From NCBI GenBank assembly GCA_002914845.1, contig JXTC01000024.1, positions 232,923-296,922 on the forward strand: DNA of 64,000 nucleotides. The letters run 5' to 3'. The position numbers and the translations under genes are program-made. A model generated the notes under the pieces. The model searched no databases, was not told the origin of the DNA, and saw only the letters and a program-made list of their open reading frames with translations. Positions within the stretch are counted from its first letter, which is position 1. Every line of letters starts with the position of its first letter. Of this stretch, positions 26,444 through 36,132 are shown piece by piece. The DNA is from Trema orientale. Taxonomy: Eukaryota; Streptophyta; Magnoliopsida; Rosales; Cannabaceae.

Positions 26444-26483
26444 CCGGCGTAGGAGAGAAGAAAATTCTAGAAGATTCGGATGC

Positions 26484-26500
26484 TAAACCCTAACCCTAGG
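26484..26500 (-). promoter_or_regulatory. Telo-box-like motif in the UBA2 leader
   Basis: The plus strand reads CTAAACCCTAACCCTAGG, so the transcript strand carries AGGGTTAGGGTTTAG about 45 bases upstream of the ATG. AAACCCTA telo-boxes are frequent near transcription starts of plant translation and RNA-processing genes. Function here is inferred from position only. Confidence 0.55.
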
Positions 26501-26630
26501 TCTGGAATGGAGATTCTGGAAGAGTTTTTCGGGACAGGAAAGGATATGAGGAAGTTAGCGTGGCGAGTGAGCGAGTGAATGAATGAATGAATGAATGGTG
26601 TATATATTGGGTTTTTGGTTAGAAAAAAAG

Positions 26631-26684
26631 TGGTCCTTTCCTTGTTGAAGATGGTTGTGGTCCTTTCCTTGTTGAAGATGGTTG
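26631..26684. repeat. 27-bp direct tandem repeat upstream of UBA2
   Basis: Two adjacent near-identical copies (26631-26657, 26658-26684), each containing TCCTTTCCTTGTTGAAGATG, lie about 190 bases upstream of the UBA2 start codon. A GAAT-type tetranucleotide run (about 26575-26595) lies just downstream. Probably slippage or local duplication in the promoter. Confidence 0.85.
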
Positions 26685-26770
26685 TGTTGCACAAATTGGG
26701 CTTTCTTTTGGATCCAATCCACGGCAGATGGAAGGCCCATAGGGCAATTTGTAGCTCATGTACAAATATG

Positions 26771-27381
26771 GGAGAAATTTGGTAGTTACCCTTAAATAAA
26801 TATAATTACCCATTTTCTTAATACCTTCCGTTCATACTCTTTTTTTTTTAATTTGTAAACTACCTAAATTACCCTTAAAACCCAAGACTAGCCGCTTCTT
26901 CTTCATTTTACGATTGTTTCATAGTTTGTTTCTCCTCTCTCTCTCTCCAAAAATCGCATGACTCTCTCTTGTCTCTCTCTCTCTAATTATCATCATCGTT
27001 GCATAAATCCGCTTAGAGTGGGTTTTGTGGTCCATTCATAAAAAAAAGATCATCTTACCGGAGACTTTTTTGCCAATGTAGCTCAGAATCGAAGCTATTT
27101 GAATATTTATTTCCTGTACGAATAAATAATAGAATTGATATGTACATAAACTTAGATACAAATGTAAACCAGTCATTTACAGTTTAGGTTCTTTTTAATC
27201 TTAGACGTAAACAAGTTGTTTATATTTTTGTCTCTCTAATAGAGGTTGAAACTTCTTGTTTACAGTTATCGGGGAAAAAAAAAGTTAATTATAGCCAAAG
27301 CAGATTTATAAATTAAACAAGTTGTTTACTGTTTAGGTTCTTTTAAGCTTAGATGTGAACAAGTTCTTTACTATTACTTCN

Positions 27382-27417
<36 letters not shown>

Positions 27418-28062
27418 TTAATTATAACCAAAATAGATCTATAAATTAAACCAGCTGTTTACTGTTTAGGTTCTTTTTAAGCTTAGATGTGAATAAGTTG
27501 TTTACTATTATTTCTAAAACTAGTTGTTTACATTTTTGTCTCTCTAATAGAGGTTGAAACTTCTTGTTTACAGTTATATTTTCTTAAAGACATAATTACA
27601 AATAACTAAATTTCATGAACAAAGCACCATATCTTCAGAATTTGAAGAATAATAAGAAGATGAGTATATGTATCAATGGCATTCGTCAACTGGTCTAATG
27701 ATGGAGATGATGGCTACGACCCAATGAAGACGATGATGGCTACCGAATCATGAAGAGAGAAAGCGACCCAATAAAGATGATGACGGCTACCAATCATGAA
27801 GAGAGAGAAAGAGAGACAGAGAGCGAATGAGATGGAGATAAAGCGAGAAGAGAGAGAGCGTGAAAAAAAAATGATTAGGGAGAGGAAGAATCTTCTGGAA
27901 GAGGCGAAGAGGGAAGGGAAAAGAAAGGAATAGTTGAGTCTAAAGGCCCAATGGTAAAATTGGAAGCGTAGTTGAAAAAACGGGTAACATATTATTCACT
28001 TTTTAAAAACGAGCAACTCGAAAATACTCAGCTTAAAAAAGGGTATTGGGTCTAATTTCCTC
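26771..28062. mobile_element. Mutator-like non-autonomous TIR element with 9-bp target duplication
   Basis: A 1292-bp element bounded by the 9-bp direct repeat ACAAATATG (26762-26770 and 28063-28071). Left end GGAGAAATTTGGTAGTTACC; right end read inward GAGGAAATTAGACCCAATAC, a clear but diverged inverted pair. A 9-bp duplication is the hallmark of Mutator-like elements. No transposase is seen. The inside carries three ~140-bp direct repeats, a 34-nt poly-A next to an N, and an AGAGAG-rich block. It is inserted about 330 bases upstream of UBA2, between its promoter and the desert. Confidence 0.8.
27170..27590. repeat. Three ~140-bp direct repeats inside the Mutator-like element
   Basis: Three tandem, diverged units each contain TTTAGGTTCTTTT(T)AA, CTTAGA(T/C)GT and a GTTTAC box, then (in units 1 and 2) TTAATTATA followed by A-rich sequence. 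A second block, TTTTTGTCTCTCTAATAGAG, recurs in units 1 and 3. An N at 27381 precedes 34 A's, so the middle unit may be imperfectly assembled. Confidence 0.75.
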
Positions 28063-28105
28063 ACAAATATGCCCCAAGAGGTTTTTTCATCATTATTTTT
28101 TTTAT

Positions 28106-28469
28106 GAGATAAACCCCAAAAAAAAAAAATTCTGACATATGACCTTTTTAACCTTATATTTTGGCATATACAAAATTATACATCTACATTTTAAATCTCT
28201 GCAATTTGTACCTTTTGTGTACAAATTTGGTAATTAATGCTAATTATTTTAAGTTATTTTCAATAGATTGTTTGTGTTAGTCAGCAGAAATAAAATATAC
28301 TCAATTCAGATTACATATTTAGTGAGAAATTTGTTAGTCAATTTATATGTAGAATGTATAAATTTGCGGAAATTTAAAATATGATGATATAATTTTGCAC
28401 AAACTAAAAGACAGAGTTAAATTTGCAGATTGGCTATACTTCAACGTTTTTTTTTTTTTCCAGATAACC
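28106..28469. mobile_element. Foldback TIR element, second in the cluster
   Basis: A 364-bp AT-rich element whose halves form a long inverted repeat: left ATACAAAATTATACATCTAC then ATTTTAAATCTCTGC; right half read inward GTGCAAAATTATATCATCAT then ATTTTAAATTTCCGC. The ends read GAGATAAACC and (inward) GGTTATCTGG. It is flanked by TTTTTTTAT on both sides (28097-28105, 28470-28478), which would be a 9-bp duplication, but low complexity weakens this. No coding capacity. Confidence 0.6.
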
Positions 28470-28486
28470 TTTTTTTATTTATTCTA

Positions 28487-29005
28487 GGTCATGGCACAAA
28501 TGATCACTGAAATATCCAATCTGTGGAAATTTTGTTCACAAAGTTTCAATTATGGCAATTGAACTCCTGAACTTTTCGATTTGTAACAATTAGATTCCTA
28601 AATGTCTAAATTGCAAATACTATTAAATTTTTGATAAAAAACTAACGTGGTGGCATCTAAAAGTATATTTTAAATATAATTTGGAAATTTCATAAAAATG
28701 AACAATCACAGAAAAATTTTCTTTAAATTTGCAACTCTAAGAACCTAAAAAATGCAAAGAATCAATCTTTCACTCTCTCCAAATCTTTTTGTTCAATTTA
28801 TTTCCTTTAAATATTCTTTCAGATACTACAACGTGCTCCTTAGGTATGTTTTGATCAAATATTTAATAGTAGGTTACAATTTAGATAGTCTAATGACTAA
28901 ATTACTATGACTTAGGGAGTTCAGGGGCTTAATTGTCACAATTAAAATTCTAAAGTTCAAATTGTCACAAATTGGATAGTTCAAGAACTATTTGTGCCAT
29001 AAACC
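28487..29005. mobile_element. TIR element with ATGGCACAAAT ends, third in the cluster
   Basis: A 519-bp element with about 45-bp inverted ends: left GGTCATGGCACAAATGATCA and AATATCCAATCTGTGG; right read inward GGTTTATGGCACAAATAGTT and AACTATCCAATTTGTG. About three quarters of positions match. No coding capacity and no clear target duplication at the chosen ends. It sits only 17 bases beyond the previous element. Confidence 0.7.
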
Positions 29006-29279
29006 CTTTTAGTTAAGAGAAGCCTCAAGAGGCTTTATCAATTTATCTTTAATCACCAAAAAAAAGTATTTCATTAACTAAAAAAAAAATCATTAATATC
29101 CACAAAAATGATTTACTTGGAAAATATTAAAATTCTTCTCGTGAATTTAAGCATTTTCAGCATCATTTTTGTTCTGTCGTTTTACTCATTTATTGTTAAT
29201 AAAGTCATAGATGATCGAAAAATATGACCAAAAAAAAAGGNAAAGTAAATTTATAAGAAAAGTTCTATTGCTATTAAGG

Positions 29280-29940
29280 AGTAACTAGAAGGTGATTCAA
29301 ACTTACTCTATGACATAGTCAAGTATCAACCGAGTGACCATTAAGTCACATGATGGTGACTCATACTTATTTTGTAATATAATCACCTATCAAAAGGCTC
29401 TATAATCACCTAGTTACTTGGTGAGTGACTTAGTTGTGCACCTACTAGGAGTCACCATTTAAATGACGATGTAGTCACATGTTTACCGTGTGAGTTACTT
29501 AGTTAAAAACTAGAGTAATTCACTGACCAAATTGACTTATTGTCACTTGGTGATGGATGGAGGTAGTTGAATCTTAAGTCCCCACTTAATTTAATATTTC
29601 GTTTAATAAAATTCCATGTACTTTATAGTTTCTTTTTCGTTAAATTATATACAAAATCTCTACTAATATTAGGAAAATTATAGAATAGCGGCCACAAAAT
29701 AAATAAAATGTAATTTTAGTCCTCACTAGACAAAATTACTAGTTTTATCCATAATAATATGTTTTATCTACCAAATGACTCTATAGCCACTAATCACTTT
29801 GTGATAGTTCAAGTCACGCAACTAATAAGAATCATCCATCAAGTTATCATTAAGTCACCTAGTCTCCTAGTAGGTGACTCAGTGTCATAAGGAGTCACAT
29901 GGTTGTGACTCTATGGTCACCTGGTGAGTGTTGCCATTTA
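29280..29940. repeat. Cryptic GTCAC/GTGAC-rich tract
   Basis: About 650 bases with many scattered GTCAC or GTGAC boxes in both orientations, often extended to GTCACCTAGT or ACTTGGTGA. Spacing is irregular, so this is a decayed or scrambled repeat and not a regular array. An N lies just to its left at 29241. No coding potential seen. Confidence 0.55.
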
Positions 29941-30179
29941 GGGTTTTCCATGCCCCAATCTCTCTCTCCCTTCCCCCAAAACCCCCGTACACCGCGCCCA
30001 AAAATTTATTTAAAATGGTAAAAATGGTCACGACACTAGCTCACAAAAGAGAAGGTGGGCCAAAATGGGTGAGAATTTAATGGAAAATTGACGTGTGTAA
30101 TACTAATTTGGAATAAAATGACATTTTTAATAGTCTTGAATAGATATAGAGAGTTTTGGTTTTGCAAATCGTGACTCAA

Positions 30180-30445
30180 CTAGGACCAGTCGACTTCTAC
30201 TGGGTAGAGTCGAGATTTTTATAAAATTTTGGTTATTTAAATTGTTACCCGACTGGGTCTACTCGATTTCTACTGGATCCAGTCGAGATTTTCATAGAGT
30301 TTTGATTACATAAATTGTTACATAGTTTTTCTAGAGAGTATTAATTATTTAAATTTCTATTTGATTGGACCTAGTAAAGTTCTACTAGACCCAGTCGAGT
30401 AGATTTGCTATTAGGACTCTTCTCGACTACATCCAATCGAGCTCA
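30180..30445. repeat. Diverged repeats with CCAGTCGA boxes
   Basis: At least three imperfect units carry a TTCTACT box followed by a CCAGTCGAG or related box (near 30189, 30261 and 30371), interleaved with AT-rich spacers such as TTTAAATTGTTA. Spacing of about 70 and 110 bases is uneven. Origin unknown; possibly the interior of a degraded element. Confidence 0.5.
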
Positions 30446-30449
30446 ACTA

Positions 30450-32249
30450 GAACCATTTGAGAAATAGTTTATTATTTGAAAAATAATTTATGAATATAAT
30501 AATTTATTCTTCTTATTTAAAACAAAAATTATTTATCCTTATTTTGACTCTTACGATATGAGAACACATTTAGTTAAGAACATATCTTATATAACCACAA
30601 CAATGTCACTTACAAGTAAGTATTATAATGTTACACATTTCGTAAAAGTGATTATAATAATATGACACTATGCCATGAATAATTATTTTTAACTTAGAGT
30701 GACATTCTAAATAAGTTTGTTGTAAACATAACATGGTACTTACTTGATATAATAAATTATTATAAGAATGGCCTATTTGGAAGAGTTCTGATAGAAAGGA
30801 AAGATGCCGATGGTCTGAATTAAACGGCGACTATGGCTGGATATGCGTCTGAATGAAAGAGATCCCTTGAAGAAGATGACATGTTTCCATTCTCTTCTCA
30901 TTTTTCCTTTCTAATTTTGCTTTTGTTTTCTTGATGGAGTGCTTTGGTCGGACCGATCGAACTTTGACGGCAAGTATGGTTGGAACCTGACCATTTGGGT
31001 TGTTTACTTTACTGTGAATTTGAGTTTGAAGAAGACGAGTTAGCCGACTGCCGACCTATTCCTTTCGTTTCTCTTTTTTTATTTATGGGGCTTTTTTTTG
31101 TTTGTTTTTTTTATTTTTTCATTTTAATCGCATTTGTTTTTATAGGATTTTTTTTCAGATTTGATTAGGGGCTATTATGTCTTTTCATTCACAAAGTGAA
31201 GGAAAAAAAAAACGAGTCTATTTTTCATTTAAGAGAAGTTCAGGGCAAGTCTAAAAAACTAAAAGCCACCTTATTTGGTAGAGCGAAACGAAAATATGAG
31301 AAAAAGAAAAAACCATGTAATGGATAAAACTATATATAAGTCAGACTCTAATAGTAATTTTGACATTTACTTACCCAAATTTTAACTGTTGCATATAAAT
31401 CTTTACCAAAAAAAAAAAATTGTTGCATATAAATTTAATGGTTTTAATTTAATAATTTGTTGGCCAACAAAATTTCAATTATTTGTTTTACCTATCAGTT
31501 ATGTGCATATAATTTTAATTAATTCCTTAATGATTCCTCTACTATAAAAATCATTAATAAGATTTAATTTAATTTATTTTGTTATTATTATTTTTTTGAA
31601 TTGAACCGTTAATGAGCATTACAAGTAGATAATAAGCTTGTTTCGTTTTAAAAATCTTATTTTCTAATTGAGTATATTATTTAAAAGGGCGCGTCTACAG
31701 TAGGGGCGTCCCTACGTAAGGTCCTGTTTATACACCGTTTGATGGGAATCTGTGTACAAACAGATTCCCCACAGATTCTCATCAAACGGTGTATAAACAG
31801 CGGCCTCACGTAGGGGCGCCCCTATTATAGCCGCCTCCAATAAAAACAAAAAGCTTTAATACTTAGAGGACAACAATGAGATTACGTCAATAACTTAGAG
31901 AGTAAAAGGGTCATTAATCATTTTTTCAGTGAAAGAAATTGATTAATTATTACATCTACAATATCTTTAAAAAAAACTTAACCCAAGAAAAAAAAGTTTT
32001 TTTCTTTTCAGCAAAATGACTTATTTGATATTTTATTATAGTTTTTAGAGCTAAACAGTTGGTATATGAATTGATACCATCTAAACCATAGAATTATTAG
32101 GAAAAAAAATCACTAAAAATAGAATCGGAAAAAAAAAAAGAAAAAAAAAAAAAAGAAAACACACTAGGATGTGCAAAATCCATAAAAAAACCCAACCAAA
32201 CCGACCTATTCACTTCAAACTAACCAATCAAAATTTGACATAACTTTGG
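30450..32249. other. Transposon-desert sequence without recognised gene
   Basis: AT-rich sequence containing one foldback MITE (31687-31836, listed separately). A short GC-richer stretch at 30780-31060 has no long reading frame and no recognisable product. Nothing supports a host gene between the UBA2 promoter and 36.1 kb. Confidence 0.5.
31687..31836. mobile_element. Foldback MITE, copy 2 (family shared with 18811-19036)
   Basis: A 150-bp element that can fold into an almost complete hairpin. Left end GGGCGCGTCTACAGTAGGGG; right end read inward GGCGGCTATAATAGGGGCGC, both continuing with CCCTACGT. Inside, TACACCGTTTGATGGGAATC pairs with GATTCTCATCAAACGGTGTA around a short AAACAGATTCCCC loop. 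It shares ends, the (C/A)AGATTCTCATC core and layout with copy 1 but lacks its internal duplication. Pairing is much better preserved here, suggesting a younger copy. Confidence 0.8.
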
Positions 32250-32254
32250 GAATC

Positions 32255-34863
32255 TGTGAAGCCCAAGATTCTCACGTGCATAATAAGCCAATAATAAATA
32301 TACTCATATTGCATAATATTCATATCACACAATTAGTATCAATCTCATAGGAAATTAATCATTCTGATTGTTAAATGATCTGTATTATTGTACTAATGTT
32401 TGTGGAAGTGCTCCCATGCAGTGTAAAGGCTCAGTACTCTTAGAAAGAGAGCTTGGTGTGTGAAAGGAACAAAGAATACATTTATGAATAGTAATACTAT
32501 ATGAACATACATTAAAATCATGTCTGTTGATAACTTGGTCAAATAGTAGTTTTTCGGTAAAATGCATTTTTCACACTTTTCGGAGCCAAATTAACTGTAC
32601 GTTTAACACGTCAAATAGCTTTAATTTAATGTTTAGGACTCATTTATAGTATTTTATTTGTTGGCCCCAAGTAAGCACCAGGTGGCAGTCACTGTACTAA
32701 ATTGGTGTTTAGTTGCACTAAGCTAGCTTAGATTAAGCTTAATCGCGTAAAGTTATCTTGGTGCCCTTTAATGATTAGGCATTAGTACTTTGTTTACATT
32801 ATAAATTGGAGTCTAATTGACTTATTCTTTTTATGTTTAATGATTGGTTGTGGGGTTAGGTTCCACTAGATTATAATAAGATTGGCCATATGGGATTATA
32901 GGTCAAAGTATGACTAGTTTTCACCTCCTAAACTAGGTTTCACCATTTTAGTCTATACTTGGGTGTATAGGATGGACCAGCAATGTGGTGAGTATGCTCA
33001 GCATGTTCTAGAGCTGGACACATGGAAAGTAAGGTGCAAAATTCCCAAAATACCCCTTAGAACTTAAGTTATGCCATTTCTTAGTCATTAAGTATGACTT
33101 TTGACCAAATCTGGTCATTTTCTTTTCCTTTCTCTCCAGCCACGACCTGAGACTCTCCCACTCATTTTTAGACTTCTCTCAGCTTCCCTTAACCATTTCT
33201 AATCATTTCCAAGTGGTAGAACTTAATTTGGAGCTCAAGAAATCAAGATAGGACCAAACTAGTCAAGGTAATTCTACTAGTTCTCCTTCCTAGGTTTTGT
33301 TTTGTTATTTCAATTCTCTACTTGATACCACTTAAATAATGATTCCTCCAGGTCCTCTTGAGTCCTAAGATCAATTTCTAAGCCTTAGAAATCAGTTTTG
33401 TGGAAGAAGAAGGCAAGAGCTTCAACAAAGATTCAAATTAGTCAAGGTGAACTTTTTGTAGAATTTAGAATTAGTAATTTATTTCTATTATTTTAGCTCC
33501 TAAATCAAAGCTTTAAATTGATGAATAAAGGCCCTAGAAAACCTTATATATGGCTGAAAACAAAGAATTTAAGTGGAGGATTAAAGTTAGATTTAAAACC
33601 CCTAAAGTGTGCTTGTTATGGATTTAAGTGATTTCATGTGTGGTAGATTATATTTTTCTAATTGTAATCTGATTTTCTAGACTTAGAGTTTATATTTTAT
33701 GAATCCTATTATTTATTTCACTTATTTGGTGGCTGGTTATAATGATAAACGAGTATAAAAGTTGTTTTAAACCGAAAGGAGTTCAAGCGTAGCTAGAATG
33801 TTCTAAATGATCCTTTCTGAGATGTATATGCGGGAATTAGCTTGTGGATTATTATTGCAGATCTTAAACCATGATTTTAATCATGTGAGAGTGTCCTAAA
33901 AATATGGGAGGTGTTGTCCAAATATTTTTAAAACCAAATGATACCTTTTAGAAGCAATTGGGCTAGTTTTTATGAAAGTAGGCGATGTTTTAGTTCATTT
34001 TGTGATTAGATTTTATGACTTTGTAAAAATTGTGATTTATGCTTGTGGTTGCTTTCTTTAGGTATTTTACATTGTAGTAATCATTCTAGTAATGAAATTT
34101 ATATCAGGTCTTCCACACACCTTGCTGTCGAGGATACTGACCCCTTTCCACTATCTTTTTAGTCAGACAGAAGGTAAGTAACGTCACACCTGCAATGTAA
34201 GAAATTCTTTGTTTCTATAAATCTATGAAATATGTGGATATGGAATTTGTGAATATATGTACATATGCATCTGTTATTCAGTTTTGCATGAGACATGAAC
34301 ATATGGTGTATTTATATTGCCTGACGAGTATTGGTGAATAGGGTGTGGCGGGCCAGCGCCCAAATATGTGATATGGTTCCTTCGGGGATACTCTCTGGTT
34401 CCTTCGGGGACACTCTGGTTCCTTCGGGGACAATATGGTTCCTTCGGGAATACTCTGACGGTGGTATGGAGTGGACCTCTACTGTACACAGAGGGGATTC
34501 TTTAGGGCTCAAGACCTCCATATTGCTTATGATATGTTATATGTTCTTTGAGTGGCTCAGTATGCGATTCACGGTCTTGTCAGGCAATACAATATACACA
34601 GGGATCCCAATCATATGATTATCTGTTCTCTGTCNGTGTACATTATGTATATTTTCCTGAGAGGTCCACTATGTGAGTATGTATATATGTATACATTAGA
34701 TTATGTATAATTACGAGTGGAATTTCCCATCTTCTCCTAGGAAGTTTAAAAAGTTTTAATTTTCCACCATTTTATCAGTTCTAAGTCGAGTGGCGCCACC
34801 CGATCTCACTAAATATTTTTACGAATATCCTTACGTGCGCGTGTGGGATCGGGGGATGTCACA
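32255..34863. mobile_element. Solo LTR of a plant LTR retrotransposon (fossil)
   Basis: A 2609-bp unit starting TGTGAAGCCC and ending GGGGGATGTCACA, with the expected TG...CA and TGTGA/TCACA ends, flanked by the 5-bp direct repeat GAATC (32250-32254 and 34864-34868). No internal region, second LTR or retroviral-type protein is seen, so it reads as a solo LTR left by recombination. The strand is undecided; read from the right the end TGTGACATCCCCCGATC resembles Ty3/gypsy-type LTR starts known to me. The intact target duplication and clean ends suggest moderate age. Confidence 0.75.
34370..34455. repeat. GGTTCCTTCGGGGA tandem repeats in the LTR
   Basis: Four copies of TGGTTCCTTCGGG(G/A)A, spaced by roughly 18-25 bases, lie near the right end of the solo LTR. 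Such GC-rich short repeats are unlike the AT-rich surroundings and could be part of the element's own promoter or leader. An N lies 180 bases further on (34635). Confidence 0.8.
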
Positions 34864-35166
34864 GAATCCTATATAGATTATGATTTGAATCAAGTAGTCG
34901 ATTCATTTTTGAATTTCTATCCATGCAATTCCATCAATACTAGAAATTATTTTCATATTTTTTGTACATAATTCTTGATACAATTTCGAATTTTTTTTTT
35001 GTCTTCTTGTAGATCCTCAGAATAATTTTTTGATTGTACAACAGAATAATTTTTTGATTATACAAACTAAAGAGAATGATGATCTTGGATTGCACAAATC
35101 TGAAACTAAGTGGATTTGTTTTTTGTCCCGTAATCCCCCACTGGTATTACTATACATATATGACTT

Positions 35167-35862
35167 CATTTGGTATGCAGGATAAGATAAGATTAGATTG
35201 GATATGATAGGATAAGATACAATTATAGTTCAATTCTATCCCACGTTTGGTGTGCTACTTTTTGTTAGAGTATAATTAGCATATGTGTTTCATAGTTTTA
35301 ACTAAATAATAATTTTGAAGTTTGATTAATTAAAAAAATATCACTTATAAACCATTTTTAAAACTCAATTTTACAAAATATCATTGTTAAAAACTTATTT
35401 ACAAAAATACCACTTCTAAAAAAATATTTTGAAAATACTGCTTTAAAAAATATTTTGAAAATACCACTTCTAAAACTTAATTTTGGAAAAAAAATCATTT
35501 TTGAAAAAATGATTTGCAAAAATACCACTTCTAAAAAAATATTTCAAAAAATATCATTTTTATTTTACTTTTTAAATTAATTTTAAAAATACTACTTTGA
35601 AAGTTTAATTTAAAAAAGTACCATTTTTCACTACTTCAAAAACATTCTCTATTATTTTTAATCAAATTACTAATCTATGTCTATCCCAAATTTTTAAGAG
35701 GACAAGATTATCCCTATTATTTTTAGAGTGAATGGATTATTTTAGTACAGTCCAATCTCTTTCATATTATTTTTAGAGTGGATAGATTATTTTAATACAG
35801 TCAAATCCATCTCATGTATATTAATTTAATATAATCTAATTTTATCATAATCCTCTCAAACG
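35167..35862. mobile_element. Putative TIR element with GATTAGATT ends
   Basis: Left end CATTTGGTATGCAGGATAAG then ATAAGATTAGATT; right end read inward CGTTTGAGAGGATTATGATA then AAATTAGATT. The inside is low-complexity, with many decayed ATACCACTTCTAAAA-like units and a ~60-bp duplication around GAGTG(A/G)ATGGATTATTTTA. No coding capacity; target duplication unresolved, so the class is uncertain. Confidence 0.5.
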
Positions 35863-36132
35863 TACTTATTATGCTTATTTTGTATTAATTCAACTGGGCT
35901 TTCAAAATTAAAATAGATAAAATGATGCATCGGATCTCATTTATGTAAAACCGAATTGGATCGGTCGGCACACACCTTAGCGACATGAACCCAAAAAGGG
36001 CAGTCTGAAATGGTAATAGAGATTGCTTATAATAAAATGGAAGTGAATGTGAGGGTGAAGTGGGTCAGGTGAGGTCGTCCTCCTAGGATAATCATAGATT
36101 CATAATCATAAAGCAAGCAAAGTCCCAAACCC

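Noticed and set aside
25586-26452. 288-codon open frame antisense to UBA2
   Set aside because: It is the GC-rich shadow of the UBA2 coding exon, has no recognisable domain, and the minus strand carries two clear RRMs.
26762-29005. A single compound transposon covering the whole cluster
   Set aside because: Each segment has its own inverted ends, and the first has its own exact target duplication, so three separate insertions explain it better.
30980-31168. 62-codon frame in the desert
   Set aside because: Low-complexity Phe/Leu-rich translation from T-runs with no homolog known to me, no splice context and no neighbours supporting a gene.
34274-34618. Open frames on both strands in the GGTTCCTTCGGGG repeats
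   Set aside because: They are produced by the short repeats inside the solo LTR; no protein family is recognisable.
27381-34635. Single N's at 27381, 29241 and 34635
   Set aside because: They sit next to homopolymers or short repeats and are most likely unresolved base calls, not biology.
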